A DNA stretch of 26,059 bases, from positions 1 to 26,059 of the forward strand of contig JBKPRA010000031.1 in the NCBI GenBank assembly GCA_046734335.1, in the 5' to 3' direction. The notes under the pieces were generated by a model, which saw only the letters and a list, made by a program, of their open reading frames with translations, ran no database searches and was not told where the DNA came from. Each line of letters starts with the position of its first letter. Position 1 is the first letter of the stretch. Shown piece after piece: positions 5,737 through 14,710 of this stretch. Both the position numbers and the translations under genes were made by a program. This DNA comes from DATBLE01 sp046734335 (GTDB lineage Bacteria > Actinomycetota > Thermoleophilia > Gaiellales > Gaiellaceae).

Positions 5737-8700
5737 CTCCCGGCGAAGCGAGGAACTCGATCGCTGTTGCGGCGCCGACCCGGTTGCCCTTGGCTTGGTA
5801 GAGCTCGAGTGCTCGGCGCGCCGCGTCATCGGCCTCTCGGTCTGCCTGGGCGCTCATGAGAGCACGCCCGAGCTCGAGGAGGGCGTCGCCGCGCATCGTC
5901 GATGCGTCGGTGAGCTCGGCGATGTCCACCGCTTGGCGTGCGGTTCCAACGGCGTCGTCGACGGCACCGGCGGTTAGGCGGGCCCCTGCATGGGCGAGAT
6001 AGGCGTATACGCGCATCTCGATGTCCTCGGGGCTACCCAGATCCAGTGCTTCGAGGGCCATGGCCTGAGCTTCGCCGCCCCGTCCGAGCGCCTGCAGGGC
6101 CCGGGCGAGGAAAGCCGCGACCGACGCCGCGTTTCCTCGCTCGCCGAGCTCGCGCAGCGTCCGGTACCCCTCTCGCAGCAGAGCTTCGGCAGCACCTTGC
6201 TCGCCCGCGAGGAGCTCGATCTGACCGGCGAAACGGCGTTGTGATCCGAGCAGGATGCGTCTGCCGAACTCCTCCAGCGGCCCGCGCGAAGCCCTGGCCT
6301 TCGCCCGCGCCTCCGCGAAGCGACCGTCCAGTGCTTCGAGGTACGCCTCGTACAGCAGTAGGAGACCGGCGTAGACGGGGTGCCCCTCGACCTCGTCACG
6401 TAGCTCCGCGCATAGACGCCTGGCTTCGCCGACGGGAGTCGGCCCGAGGGTCGCCGCCAACCCGACTGCGTGCTGCAGCCGGGCCCGCTCCTCTCGGCCG
6501 GCGCCCTGGGCCGCCTCGAGGCCTCGCTCGAGGGCCGCGCGCATCTGCTCGAACTCGCAGTGGAAGAGGTGCACCTCTGCAACCGCCCACCACGCCTCGG
6601 CGAGGGGCGCCGACGCTTCGTCCCGCTCGAAGACGGGGATCGCGGCGACGGCCGCGCGCCAGAGCCCCTCGGTGCCTTCGTCGGGTGCCGTGTACCAGTG
6701 GAGGTCGGCGACCTCGAGGCGGGCACGGTGGGCAACGAGGGTCAGGTCGGCTGCCTCGGCCCCGTCGGCCGCCTTGCGGACCCAGGCCTCGGCCTCCTCG
6801 AGCCGGCCCGTCCATTTCAGGGCGGCCGCGAGATCAACCATCAGCCCGAGCCGTGCGTGATCGTCGGAGTCGAGGAGGGAGACGGTCCGCTCCAAGAGCG
6901 CTGCGGTGGCGTGGCGGTCGCCGCGGGCGAGCGCCCGCCGCGCTCCGGACTCGAGGCGAACCGCCGCTTCCGCCGAGAGCGCGGGGATTCGATCGTCCAG
7001 CGGATCGAGGTCGGTGAGGGCACCGACCGCCTCGGCGAGGTGGTAGCCGGCGATCTCGTCCACCACGAGCTCGCCGGCGGAATCGGGGATCGACCCGGCG
7101 GCGCGTTCGTGAAGCTCGGCGCGCGCGAGCTTGGGCAGGCCCGCGTAGGCGGCGTCGCGGACGAGGATGTGGCCGAAGTGCCACTCGCCGTCACCGCCGC
7201 GCCGCTCCGGCCGCGGTCGGAGGAGCTCCTTCCGCGAGAGCTCCCCGAGAACCGCCTCGAGGTCGCCGACCTCTCCAGCGTCGACGAGTGCGCCGAGCGC
7301 CTCGAATGCAAACACCTCGCCTATGACGGCGGCGCGCTCGATCACCAGGCGCTCCTCGCGGGGCAGCCGGTCGAGGCGCGCGCTCAGCAGCGCCGTGATC
7401 GAGGCAGGCATCGTGACGCCTCCCGGGTCCTTGGCGATCCGCCAGCTGCCGTCCTCGGGGACGAGGACTTCCTCGTCGATGAGCATCCGCAGGAGCTCCT
7501 CGACGAACAGTGGGTTGCCCTCGGCAGCCGCTGCCACCCGGTCACCCGCGACCTCGCCGAGCGCCTGGCCCAGCAGGTTCGAGATCAGCAGTCTCGTTTC
7601 CTCCGCGGGCAGCGGCTGGAGCTCGATCGTCCTCGCCGCCGTCCAGTCCGGGCGTTCCTCGAGGAACTCGGGACGGGCGAGACAACAGATGATCAGAGGC
7701 GCATCCAGGCTCTCGCGGGTGACGTACTGGAGGAAATCGCAAAAGACGGGCTCCGCCCACTGGAGGTCGTCGACGACGACGATCAGGGACTGCTCGCGGG
7801 CGAGCCACTCGAGCAGGCGGCGACCGGAGACGAAGATCTCGGTCGGGGTTGCATCGCCGCCCAGCCCGACGGCCGCCGCGACACCGTCGACGATCCGGCC
7901 GGCGTCGGGTGCGTCGTCGACGAGCTTCCCGAGCCTCTCGCGCGCCTCGGCTGCGGGCTCGTCCCCGCCGAGGCCGGCCGCGTGCCGCACGACCTCGACC
8001 AGGGGCCAGTACGTGATCCCGTCGCCGTAGGGGAGGCAGCGGCCGGCGAGCAGGCGGGCGTGTGGAGCCCCGACCGCCAGTTCGCGGACGAGGCGGGTCT
8101 TGCCGATCCCGGCCGGGCCCAGCAGCGTTACCAGCTGCGGTTTGCGGAGCTGCTCGGCGTCCGCGAGCGCGGCCCGGAGCTCGGTGACCTCACGCGTACG
8201 TCCCACGAGCGGCGAGTCGAGCCGGCGCGCCGCTCCGGGGACGCCCGGCCGAAGCTCCTTGAGGAGGAACACGTCGGTCTGCTCCTGCTTCCCCTTCAGC
8301 GAGACCGGCGGCAGTTGCTCGGCGTCGACCTCGCCGCCGACGAGCGCCCACGTGGTCGGGCCGAGCAGGATTCCGTTGCGCGGCGCCGCCTCCTCGAGGC
8401 GCTTCGCCGTCCAGACCGCGTCCCCGGCGACCGACAGGTCGGTCCCGGCCGCGAAGACCTCGCCCGTGTTCACGCCGATCCGGGTCGCGAGGCCCGGCCC
8501 GAGCTGGGCTTCGAGGCTGACGACCGCCTCGCGGATCTCGACCGCAGCGCGGACCGCGCGCAGCGCGTCGTCCTCGCGGACCGCCGGCATGCCGAACACC
8601 GCGCAGACGGCATCGCCGATGAACTTCTCGATCGTGCCGCCGTGGCGCTCGACGATCGTCCTCGCGCCGACGAAGTAGCGAGCGAGGAGCCGCTGGAGCG

Positions 8701-8872
8701 CTTCCGGGTCGAAGCGCTCGGCCAGCCTCGTGGACTCGACGAGATCGCAGAAGAGGATGGTCACGACCTTCCGTGCTTCCCTCCCAGGTGACCCGCCCAG
8801 GGAAGCGCCACAGGCGGCGCAGAAGCGGGCGTCCTCACCGCTCGCCGCCCCGCAGCGGGAGCAGGTCGACAT
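5723..8872 (-). CDS. Cyclase-homology / AAA ATPase / TPR giant regulator
   Basis: A 1049-residue multidomain signalling protein. A zinc ribbon (Cys4, 7, 18, 21) opens it. A class III nucleotide cyclase homology domain follows (about 35-205) with metal-binding Asp43 (FCDLVEST) and Asp87 (KFIGDAV). Then comes an AAA/NACHT-like ATPase with Walker A GPAGIGKT (252-259) and Walker B IVVVDD (364-369), and a long alpha-helical TPR-like C-terminal half (about 600-1040). This architecture is common in soil actinobacteria, usually without a known signal. At the position of the transition-state Asn, the sequence reads DAVWTAKR, with Trp154 in place of Asn while Arg158 is kept, so cyclase activity is doubtful. 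It may act as an ATP-dependent sensor or scaffold. It converges on the methyltransferase gene, overlapping 14 bases. Confidence 0.9.
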   Translation of the reverse strand: MSTCSRCGAASGEDARFCAACGASLGGSPGREARKVVTILFCDLVESTRLAERFDPEALQRLLARYFVGARTIVERHGGTIEKFIGDAVCAVFGMPAVREDDALRAVRAAVEIREAVVSLEAQLGPGLATRIGVNTGEVFAAGTDLSVAGDAVWTAKRLEEAAPRNGILLGPTTWALVGGEVDAEQLPPVSLKGKQEQTDVFLLKELRPGVPGAARRLDSPLVGRTREVTELRAALADAEQLRKPQLVTLLGPAGIGKTRLVRELAVGAPHARLLAGRCLPYGDGITYWPLVEVVRHAAGLGGDEPAAEARERLGKLVDDAPDAGRIVDGVAAAVGLGGDATPTEIFVSGRRLLEWLAREQSLIVVVDDLQWAEPVFCDFLQYVTRESLDAPLIICCLARPEFLEERPDWTAARTIELQPLPAEETRLLISNLLGQALGEVAGDRVAAAAEGNPLFVEELLRMLIDEEVLVPEDGSWRIAKDPGGVTMPASITALLSARLDRLPREERLVIERAAVIGEVFAFEALGALVDAGEVGDLEAVLGELSRKELLRPRPERRGGDGEWHFGHILVRDAAYAGLPKLARAELHERAAGSIPDSAGELVVDEIAGYHLAEAVGALTDLDPLDDRIPALSAEAAVRLESGARRALARGDRHATAALLERTVSLLDSDDHARLGLMVDLAAALKWTGRLEEAEAWVRKAADGAEAADLTLVAHRARLEVADLHWYTAPDEGTEGLWRAAVAAIPVFERDEASAPLAEAWWAVAEVHLFHCEFEQMRAALERGLEAAQGAGREERARLQHAVGLAATLGPTPVGEARRLCAELRDEVEGHPVYAGLLLLYEAYLEALDGRFAEARAKARASRGPLEEFGRRILLGSQRRFAGQIELLAGEQGAAEALLREGYRTLRELGERGNAASVAAFLARALQALGRGGEAQAMALEALDLGSPEDIEMRVYAYLAHAGARLTAGAVDDAVGTARQAVDIAELTDASTMRGDALLELGRALMSAQADREADDAARRALELYQAKGNRVGAATAIEFLASPGVSLR

Positions 8873-8892
8873 GGGCGGAGTCTACGGCGCGC

Positions 8893-10092
8893 TCAGGCGC
8901 CGACGGCGGTCCCGGTCGCTGCGCGCTGACCGTCGTGCCGGTTGTCGAACACGCGCTCCTGCGCGAGCTCGAGGCCGACTGCCAGCGCGCCCGTCAGCAC
9001 CGCCGCGTCGCCGAGGCCCGACACCTCGACCTGCGGCGGGAACGGCAGCCACTCTGCCAGGAGCCGGCGAATCGGGTCGAGGAGCAGATCACCGTTCGTG
9101 CCGATGCCGCCGCCGAGCACGACCAGTGCGACATCGGTGACGGCGGCGATCGGGGCGATGTGCAACGCGATCCGGCGCGCCTCTTCGTCGACGACCGCTC
9201 GCCCGAGCGGGTCGCCCTGCCGCGCCGCACCGAAGACTGCGCGCGCATCGTACGGCGATGTCAGCCTGGTCTCCACCCCCTCCCCCGCGAGCCGTTCGGT
9301 CAGCTCGGACACGGCCGCGGCACACGGGTCGATCTCGTCCGCACGGCCCGAGGCGACCAGGTCGATCTCGCCGGCGGCGCCGTTCCGGCCGCGGTGGAGC
9401 TCGCCGCGTAGCACGAGACCTGCGCCCAGCCCGGTGCCGACCGAGAGGAAGACGAAGTCCTCGATCCCTCGGGCGACGCCGAGCCACTGCTCGCCGCGGG
9501 CGGCGAGGTTGATGTCGTTGTCGAGGGTGACCGGCAGGTCGAGCCGCTCGATCAGGTCGGTCCGGAAGTCGCGACCATCGAGCCCGGGCACGTTGGTCCC
9601 CATGCTCAGCCGCCCCGTCTCGCCGCCGACGACGGCGGGCACACCGACCACCGCCGAGTCGATCAGGTGCGCCGGCAGCTCTGACGCCTCGACCAGGGAG
9701 CTGCGAAGCTTCGTGATCGTGTCGAGCGCCTTCCCGACCTCGACGTCCGGGAGCTCGATGTCCTGGCGGGCACGCACGGCGCCGGACAGGTCGCAGATCG
9801 CACCGCGCAGAAAGCGGGCACCGAGGTCGAGGCCGAGCACGAGCGCCGCGTCCGGCACAGCCTCGAAGAACACCGCGCCGTACCGCGGGCGGCCAAGCGC
9901 CGGCTCCGTCTCGCGGACGAGGCCCGACTCGAGCAGGGATTGGAGCGCGAGGGAGACGGTCGGCTTCGAGATGCCGGCCTGGCGCGAGATCTCGGCGCGC
10001 GAGATCGGCGCAGCGCTGCGGATCGTCTCCAGCACCGTGCGCTCGTTGAGCTGCTTGAGCAGCGGGGGAATCGCCGCACGGGGTCGCGTCAC
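8893..10092 (-). CDS. ROK-family transcriptional repressor
   Basis: About 399 residues: an N-terminal winged helix (about 17-62, with SRAEISRQAGISKPTVSLALQ) fused to a sugar-kinase-like ROK domain. LGLDLGARFLRGAICDL is the degenerate phosphate-binding motif. VTLDNDINLAARGEQWLG carries the catalytic-region Asp, and SVGTGLGAGLVLRG is the second phosphate motif. The zinc-binding signature of ROK kinases (GEIGH, then CxCGxxGC) is missing: the sequence reads GAAGEIDLVASG and only one nearby Cys remains. It is therefore a regulator, not a kinase. It is divergent from the sugar ABC operon and very likely represses it and itself, released by a sugar. I chose the GTG at 10092 because the protein then begins TRPRAAIPPLL as relatives do. 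A GTG at 10119 adds nine residues. Confidence 0.9.
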   Translation of the reverse strand: MTRPRAAIPPLLKQLNERTVLETIRSAAPISRAEISRQAGISKPTVSLALQSLLESGLVRETEPALGRPRYGAVFFEAVPDAALVLGLDLGARFLRGAICDLSGAVRARQDIELPDVEVGKALDTITKLRSSLVEASELPAHLIDSAVVGVPAVVGGETGRLSMGTNVPGLDGRDFRTDLIERLDLPVTLDNDINLAARGEQWLGVARGIEDFVFLSVGTGLGAGLVLRGELHRGRNGAAGEIDLVASGRADEIDPCAAAVSELTERLAGEGVETRLTSPYDARAVFGAARQGDPLGRAVVDEEARRIALHIAPIAAVTDVALVVLGGGIGTNGDLLLDPIRRLLAEWLPFPPQVEVSGLGDAAVLTGALAVGLELAQERVFDNRHDGQRAATGTAVGA

Positions 10093-10129
10093 GTCAACAA
10101 CATTAACGCAAAACCGCACATTCTTCCGC

Positions 10130-10159
10130 TTGACTTCCTGCTATCGACGGTCATAGGAT
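10130..10159 (+). promoter_or_regulatory. Promoter of the sugar ABC operon
   Basis: TTGACT (10130-10135) and TAGGAT (10154-10159), 18 bases apart, form a good vegetative promoter directed toward the substrate-binding protein gene. It lies between the ROK gene start and the palindrome at 10170-10193. Confidence 0.55.
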
Positions 10160-10169
10160 CGCGCTCGTT

Positions 10170-10193
10170 CGGAAACCTAACTAACGGATTCCG
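10170..10193. promoter_or_regulatory. Probable ROK operator, inverted repeat
   Basis: Arms CGGAA (10170-10174) and TTCCG (10189-10193) flank a 14-base centre that contains the repeated unit CTAACTAAC. It lies just downstream of the -10 box, where a bound repressor would block initiation, and next to the divergent ROK gene. A second, weaker half-palindrome (GTCAACAACATTAAC, around 10092-10106) covers the start of the ROK gene itself. Confidence 0.45.
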
Positions 10194-10215
10194 TCACGGA
10201 CAGAGGAGGAGGATG

Positions 10216-11571
10216 ATGAAACGCGTGGCCACGGGGATCGCCCTGCTCGCGCTGATCGCCGCCGGCGCCGTCGCGGTGTCGGTGGGCTCGGCATCGACCA
10301 GGCACCGGCAGGCGACGACGATCACCGCCTGGGTCGGCTGGAGTGCCGGCCACGAGCTCACCGAGTTCAAGAAGGTGGTGGCCGAATACGACAAGAAGCA
10401 CCCGGACGTGGACGTGAAGGTGGTGGGCGGGATCAATGACGACAAGATCTTCGCCGCGCTGCGCTCGGGCAACGTTCCGGACATCGTCAGCTCGTTCATG
10501 TCCTCCAACGTCGGCATCTTCTGCCCGTCCGGCGGCTGGATCGACCTGGGGCCGCTCCTCAAGCGCGACCACATCGACGTCAATCAGTTCCCGGCGACGT
10601 CGCGCTACTACACGCAGTACAAGGGCACCCGTTGTGCCCTCCCGCTGTTGGCGGACTCGACCGGGCTCTACTACAACACGGCGCTCTTCAAGAAGGCCGG
10701 TCTGAAGGGCCCGCCGAAGACGCTGTCGCAGCTCGCCGCCTACGCGAAGAAACTGACGCAGAAGAACAAGGACGGCACGTTGAAGGTGGTCGGGTACGAC
10801 CCGAACATGAACTTCTACCTCGGCGGCTACGGGAACGGCGCATCGGGCTACCAGCCGCTGATCGGTGCTCACTACTTCGACAAGAGCGGGCACTCGAGCC
10901 TCGGCACCGACCCGGCCTGGGCGAACTTCCTGCGCTGGCAGAAGCGCCTGGTCGACTTCTTCGGCTACGACAAGCTGGTTCGCTGGCAGGCCGGCGCGGG
11001 TGACGAGTTCGCGCCGTCGCATCCATTCGAGACCGGCAAGCTCGCGATGATGCTGGACGGCGAGTGGCGCGTGGCGTTCATCAAGAACGAGCACCCCGAG
11101 CTCAAATACGCGACGGCACCTATGCCCGTTGCAGACGGCCATCCGGAGCTCTACGGTGCCGGCGCAGTCAACGGGACGATCATCGGCATCCCGAAGGGCG
11201 GCAAGCACCGTGACCAGGCCTGGGATCTGGTCAAGTACCTGACTACGAACGACCATGCCCTCGCCAAGTTCTCGAACGGGATCAGGAACGTTCCCTCGAC
11301 CGTCAGCTCTGCGCGCTCGCCCGAGCTGATCCCCGACAAGAAGTTCTCGACGTTCCTGAAGATCTTCGTCAACAAGAACTCGCAGACGACGCCGATCACG
11401 ACGATCGGCCTCGACCACCTGACGACGTTCACGAACTTCATCGTCAAATGGCAGGCGGGCAAGGTGAAGGCGCAGGATCTCGTCAGCGGGCTGCGGAATG
11501 TCGACAAGCAGATCGACGCGAAGATCAAGCAGGCAAACAAGGGCGGCGGAGGCGGTAACCCTGTTCCATGA
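10216..11571 (+). CDS. Sugar ABC transporter substrate-binding protein (CUT1)
   Basis: A 451-residue extracellular solute-binding protein, family 1. The N-terminus has a signal segment (MKRVATGIALLALIAAGAVA), and the mature part begins near ITAWVGWSAGHELTEF. Typical blocks are VAEYDKKHPDVDVKVV, the PDIV segment (SGNVPDIVSSF), LPLLADSTGLYYNTALFKKAGL, and GKLAMMLDGEWRVAF with the usual pocket Trp/Gly. No lipobox Cys is seen, so anchoring is unclear. It captures a sugar or oligosaccharide outside the membrane and hands it to the two permeases that follow. Two ATGs lie in tandem (10213, 10216) behind GAGGAGGAGG; the second has the better spacing. Its stop overlaps the next start by four bases. 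Confidence 0.93.
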   Translation: MKRVATGIALLALIAAGAVAVSVGSASTRHRQATTITAWVGWSAGHELTEFKKVVAEYDKKHPDVDVKVVGGINDDKIFAALRSGNVPDIVSSFMSSNVGIFCPSGGWIDLGPLLKRDHIDVNQFPATSRYYTQYKGTRCALPLLADSTGLYYNTALFKKAGLKGPPKTLSQLAAYAKKLTQKNKDGTLKVVGYDPNMNFYLGGYGNGASGYQPLIGAHYFDKSGHSSLGTDPAWANFLRWQKRLVDFFGYDKLVRWQAGAGDEFAPSHPFETGKLAMMLDGEWRVAFIKNEHPELKYATAPMPVADGHPELYGAGAVNGTIIGIPKGGKHRDQAWDLVKYLTTNDHALAKFSNGIRNVPSTVSSARSPELIPDKKFSTFLKIFVNKNSQTTPITTIGLDHLTTFTNFIVKWQAGKVKAQDLVSGLRNVDKQIDAKIKQANKGGGGGNPVP

Positions 11572-12581
11572 GTATCGCGCCGGCAGCTGAGGCCGGGGCT
11601 CTGGCCCCGGCCCTGCCGGTGTCCGACCGCCGGCGGGCGAAGCGAAAGGCGGCGTGGCGGCGGCGGGGCCTCGTGCTCCTTCTGATGAGCCCGTGGATCG
11701 TCGGGTTCTGCGTCTTCCTGCTCTATCCGCTCGGGATGAACGTCTACCTCTCGCTGACCCACTACGACCTGCTCAACCCGCCGCGCTGGATCGGGCTTGC
11801 GAACTACCGCTACGCGTTCACCAACGACCCCGACCTCTGGCCGGCGATCAAGAACACCCTCTGGATCATCGCCATCGGCGTCCCGCTACAGGTGATCTTC
11901 GCGTTCGGCATCGCGACGATGCTGACCCGGGCGAGATCCGGTGCCGGGTTCTTCCGGACCGTCTTCTACCTGCCCGCACTGATCCCGCCGGTCGCGGCGA
12001 CGCTCGGTTTCGTCTACATCCTCAATCCTGGCACCGGCCCGCTGAACACGCTGCTCGGGCATCTGGGCATCCAGGGGCCGTTGTGGTTCAACGACCCGGC
12101 CTGGGCGAAGCCCTCGCTCGTCCTGCTGGCGATGTGGGGCGTGGGCAACTTCATGATCATCTTCCTGGCTGCGATCCTCGAGGTCCCGCGGCACCTGTAC
12201 GAGTCGGCCGACCTCGACGGCGCCGGGCCGGTCCAGAAGCTGCGCTGGGTGACGCTGCCCACGATCAGCCCGGTGATCCTCTTCTCTGTCGTCCTCGGGG
12301 TGATCTACGGCCTGCAGTACTTCACTCAGGCATGGGTGGCCGCGAGCATCGCGGGCGGGAACGCTTCACAGGCCGGGTCGGTCAGCTCGCTCGAGCTCGG
12401 GTACCCCGAGGGCTCGACGCTCTTCTACCCGATCCTTCTCTACTACCACGGCTTCAAGTACTTCAACATGGGCTACGCGTCTGCGCTGGCGGTCCTGCTG
12501 CTCTTCGTCTCGTTCGCGGTCACGCTGGTGATCATCCGCAACTCGCGGCGCTGGGTCCACTACGGCGGGGCGATCAGATAG
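11568..12581 (+). CDS. Sugar ABC transporter permease, MalF-type
   Basis: A 337-residue inner-membrane permease with six probable helices after a basic cytoplasmic N-terminus (RRRAKRKAAWRRRG). The first helix, LVLLLMSPWIVGFCVFLLYP, and the following YLSLTHYDLL and WIGLANYRYAF are hallmarks of CUT1 permeases. The EAA loop that contacts the ATPase is YESADLDGAGPVQKLRWVTLP (near residue 210-230). It is translationally coupled to the binding-protein gene through an ATGA overlap and is followed directly by the second permease. Confidence 0.95.
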   Translation: MSIAPAAEAGALAPALPVSDRRRAKRKAAWRRRGLVLLLMSPWIVGFCVFLLYPLGMNVYLSLTHYDLLNPPRWIGLANYRYAFTNDPDLWPAIKNTLWIIAIGVPLQVIFAFGIATMLTRARSGAGFFRTVFYLPALIPPVAATLGFVYILNPGTGPLNTLLGHLGIQGPLWFNDPAWAKPSLVLLAMWGVGNFMIIFLAAILEVPRHLYESADLDGAGPVQKLRWVTLPTISPVILFSVVLGVIYGLQYFTQAWVAASIAGGNASQAGSVSSLELGYPEGSTLFYPILLYYHGFKYFNMGYASALAVLLLFVSFAVTLVIIRNSRRWVHYGGAIR

Positions 12582-13481
12582 ATGGCTGCGGCGGCGGAGA
12601 CTGCTGCGGTCGTCCGGCGCAGGGCGCCGGCGGCCGTGCGGAGGCGGCGCTTCCTGGTCGCGGTCGCCGACCACAGCATCCTGATCGTCCTCGCGATCGC
12701 GTTTCTCGCGCCGCTCGTCTTCATCACGCTGACCGCGCTGATGACCGACGACCAGGCCTTGACTCCGACGCTCTGGCCGCACCCGTTCCAGTGGAGCAAC
12801 TTCATCGAGGTCTTCCGGCAGGCGCCGCTCTGGCGTTGGATCCTGAACACGATGATGTACGCCGGCCTCGCGACACTCGGCGTGCTCGTCTCCTCGATCC
12901 CGGTCGCCTACGCGCTCTCGAAGATCCGCTGGAGGGGCCGCGACGCCGTCTTCCTGATCGTGCTCGTCTCGCTGATGCTGCCGCCCCAGGTCGCGGTCGT
13001 GCCGCTGTACGTGATGTGGGCGAAGCTGGGGAACGCGATCGGCTTCCAGTTCGTCGGCTCGCTCTGGCCGCTGATCATCCCCGCCTGGCTCGGCGATGCC
13101 TTCTCGATCTTTCTGCTCCGGCAGTTCTTCCTGACCATCCCCGAGGAGTACCTCGACGCCGCCCGGGTGGACGGCTGCGGCGAGCTGCGGATTCTGAGCA
13201 CGGTCGTGCTGCGGCTGGCGAAGCCTGCGATCGCCGCGGTCGCACTGTTCTCGGTGCTGTACACGTTCAACGACTTCTTCCTGCCGCTGCTGTACACGGG
13301 CGAGAACCCCGCACACTGGCCCGTCTCGGTCGGGCTCTCCCAGTACCGCAACCTCCATCAGGTGCAGTGGAACCTGACGATGGCGGCGACGCTGGTGGTG
13401 ATGGCGCCGGTGATCATCCTCTTCTTCCTCGCCCAGCGCGCCTTCGTCGAGGGCGTGACCCTCACGGGGGTGAAGGGGTGA
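12582..13481 (+). CDS. Sugar ABC transporter permease, MalG-type
   Basis: The 299-residue partner permease has an N-terminal cytoplasmic segment rich in Arg, six membrane helices and the EAA loop EEYLDAARVDGCGELRILS (about 187-205). Conserved CUT1 features include SIPVAYALSKIRW and LMLPPQVAVVPLYVMW. It starts directly after the stop of the MalF-type gene. It ends GVTLTGVKG, the usual end of MalG-like proteins, and its TGA overlaps the GTG start of the GH4 gene by four bases. Confidence 0.95.
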   Translation: MAAAAETAAVVRRRAPAAVRRRRFLVAVADHSILIVLAIAFLAPLVFITLTALMTDDQALTPTLWPHPFQWSNFIEVFRQAPLWRWILNTMMYAGLATLGVLVSSIPVAYALSKIRWRGRDAVFLIVLVSLMLPPQVAVVPLYVMWAKLGNAIGFQFVGSLWPLIIPAWLGDAFSIFLLRQFFLTIPEEYLDAARVDGCGELRILSTVVLRLAKPAIAAVALFSVLYTFNDFFLPLLYTGENPAHWPVSVGLSQYRNLHQVQWNLTMAATLVVMAPVIILFFLAQRAFVEGVTLTGVKG

Positions 13482-14710
13482 GGCTCGCCGTCGTCGGCGC
13501 CGGGTCGACGTACACGCCCGAGCTGGTGGCGGGCCTCGCGGGGCTCGAGCTCGAGCGGCTGGCGCTCCACGACGTCGACTCGTCCCGGCTCGAGGTCGTC
13601 GGAGGCCTCGCGGGCAGGATGCTCGACCGCGTCGGCTTCCGCGGCGAGCTGGAGTTGCTCGACCGGCTCGACGAGTCGGTGGAGGGCGCCGACTTCGTCC
13701 TCGTCCAGATTCGCGTCGGCGGCCAGGCTGCCCGCCTGCAAGACGAGACTGCTCCGCTGCCGTGCGGATGCATCGGCCAGGAGACGACCGGCGCGGGCGG
13801 CTTCGCGAAGGCGATGCGCACCGTGCCCGTGATGCTCGCCATCGCGGAGCGGGTGCGCGAGCTCGCCGGGCCCGACGCGTGGATCGTCGACTTCACCAAC
13901 CCGGTTGGGATCGTCACGCGCGCCCTGCTCGACGCCGGGCACCGGGCGGTCGGGCTCTGCAACGTCGCGATCACTTTCCAGCGGCGGTTCGCGGCGCTGC
14001 TCGACGTCGAGCCGGCGCGCCTCGTCGTCGATCAGGTCGGCCTCAACCACCTGACCTGGGTGCGCGCTGTGCGGCTCGACGGCCGGGACGTGCTCCCCGA
14101 TCTGCTCGCCGAGCGGGCCGAGGAGCTGGCGGACGAGGTGCAGCTGCCCGCGCGGCTGCTCGAGGAGCTCGGTGCGGTGCCCTCGTACTACCTGCACTAC
14201 TTCTACGAGCACGACGCGGTGCTCGCCGAGCAGCGGGAGGGCGTGCCCCGCGCCGAGACCGTCGCCGAGATCGAGCGCAGCCTGCTCGAGCTCTACCGCG
14301 ACCCCTCGCTCGACGAGAAGCCTGCGCTGCTCGAGCAGCGTGGTGGAGCGTTCTACAGCGAGGCCGCGGCCGGCCTCGTGCGATCCCTGGCCTACGACAT
14401 CGCCGAGGTGCACGAGGTCGACCTGCGCAACGACGGTGTCCTCTCCGGGTTGGCCGCCGACGACGTGGTCGAGGTGCCCGCGCGCGTGGAGGCGGGGCGA
14501 ATCGTGCCGCTCGAGCAGCCGCCGCTCGCGCCCGAGCTGCTCGGGCTCGTCCAGCATGTCGCCGCCTACGAGCGCCTGACCGCGGAGGCGGCCGTGTCCC
14601 GCGACCCGGTGACGGCGAAGAAGGCGCTGTTGACCCACCCGTTGATCGCGCAGTACGAGCTGAGCGAGGAGCTGCTCGAGCGGCTGGCGCTGGAGGCGGT
14701 GGCGGCATGA
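13478..14710 (+). CDS. GH4 family NAD/Mn-dependent (phospho-)beta-glycosidase
   Basis: A 410-residue enzyme of glycoside hydrolase family 4, which cleaves glycosides by an NAD-assisted redox elimination mechanism. The NAD-binding start is VVGAGSTYTPEL (5-15). IGQETTGAGGFAKAMRTVPV (99-118) and IVDFTNPVGIVTRALL (136-151) place it in the 6-phospho-beta-glucosidase branch (LicH/BglT-like). Cys161 (GLCNVAI) and His191 (VGLNHLTWV) are the expected metal ligands. A GH4 of this branch normally acts on phosphorylated disaccharides made by a PTS. Here the sugar comes through an ABC system, and a sugar kinase gene follows immediately, so the kinase may supply the phosphate. The GTG start overlaps the upstream stop. 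Confidence 0.92.
   Translation: MRLAVVGAGSTYTPELVAGLAGLELERLALHDVDSSRLEVVGGLAGRMLDRVGFRGELELLDRLDESVEGADFVLVQIRVGGQAARLQDETAPLPCGCIGQETTGAGGFAKAMRTVPVMLAIAERVRELAGPDAWIVDFTNPVGIVTRALLDAGHRAVGLCNVAITFQRRFAALLDVEPARLVVDQVGLNHLTWVRAVRLDGRDVLPDLLAERAEELADEVQLPARLLEELGAVPSYYLHYFYEHDAVLAEQREGVPRAETVAEIERSLLELYRDPSLDEKPALLEQRGGAFYSEAAAGLVRSLAYDIAEVHEVDLRNDGVLSGLAADDVVEVPARVEAGRIVPLEQPPLAPELLGLVQHVAAYERLTAEAAVSRDPVTAKKALLTHPLIAQYELSEELLERLALEAVAA

Noticed and set aside
6470..8791. Long open frame on the plus strand opposite the cyclase/AAA/TPR gene (773 codons)
   Set aside because: Its translation is low-complexity, rich in Arg, Gly, Glu and Asp, with no family match; it mirrors the codon pattern of the real gene on the other strand.
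11654..13477. Long open frame upstream of and in frame with the GH4 gene, through both permease genes
   Set aside because: The permease frames have clear membrane helices and EAA loops; the alternative frame is Arg/Pro/Ala-rich noise. The GH4 domain starts cleanly at 13478.
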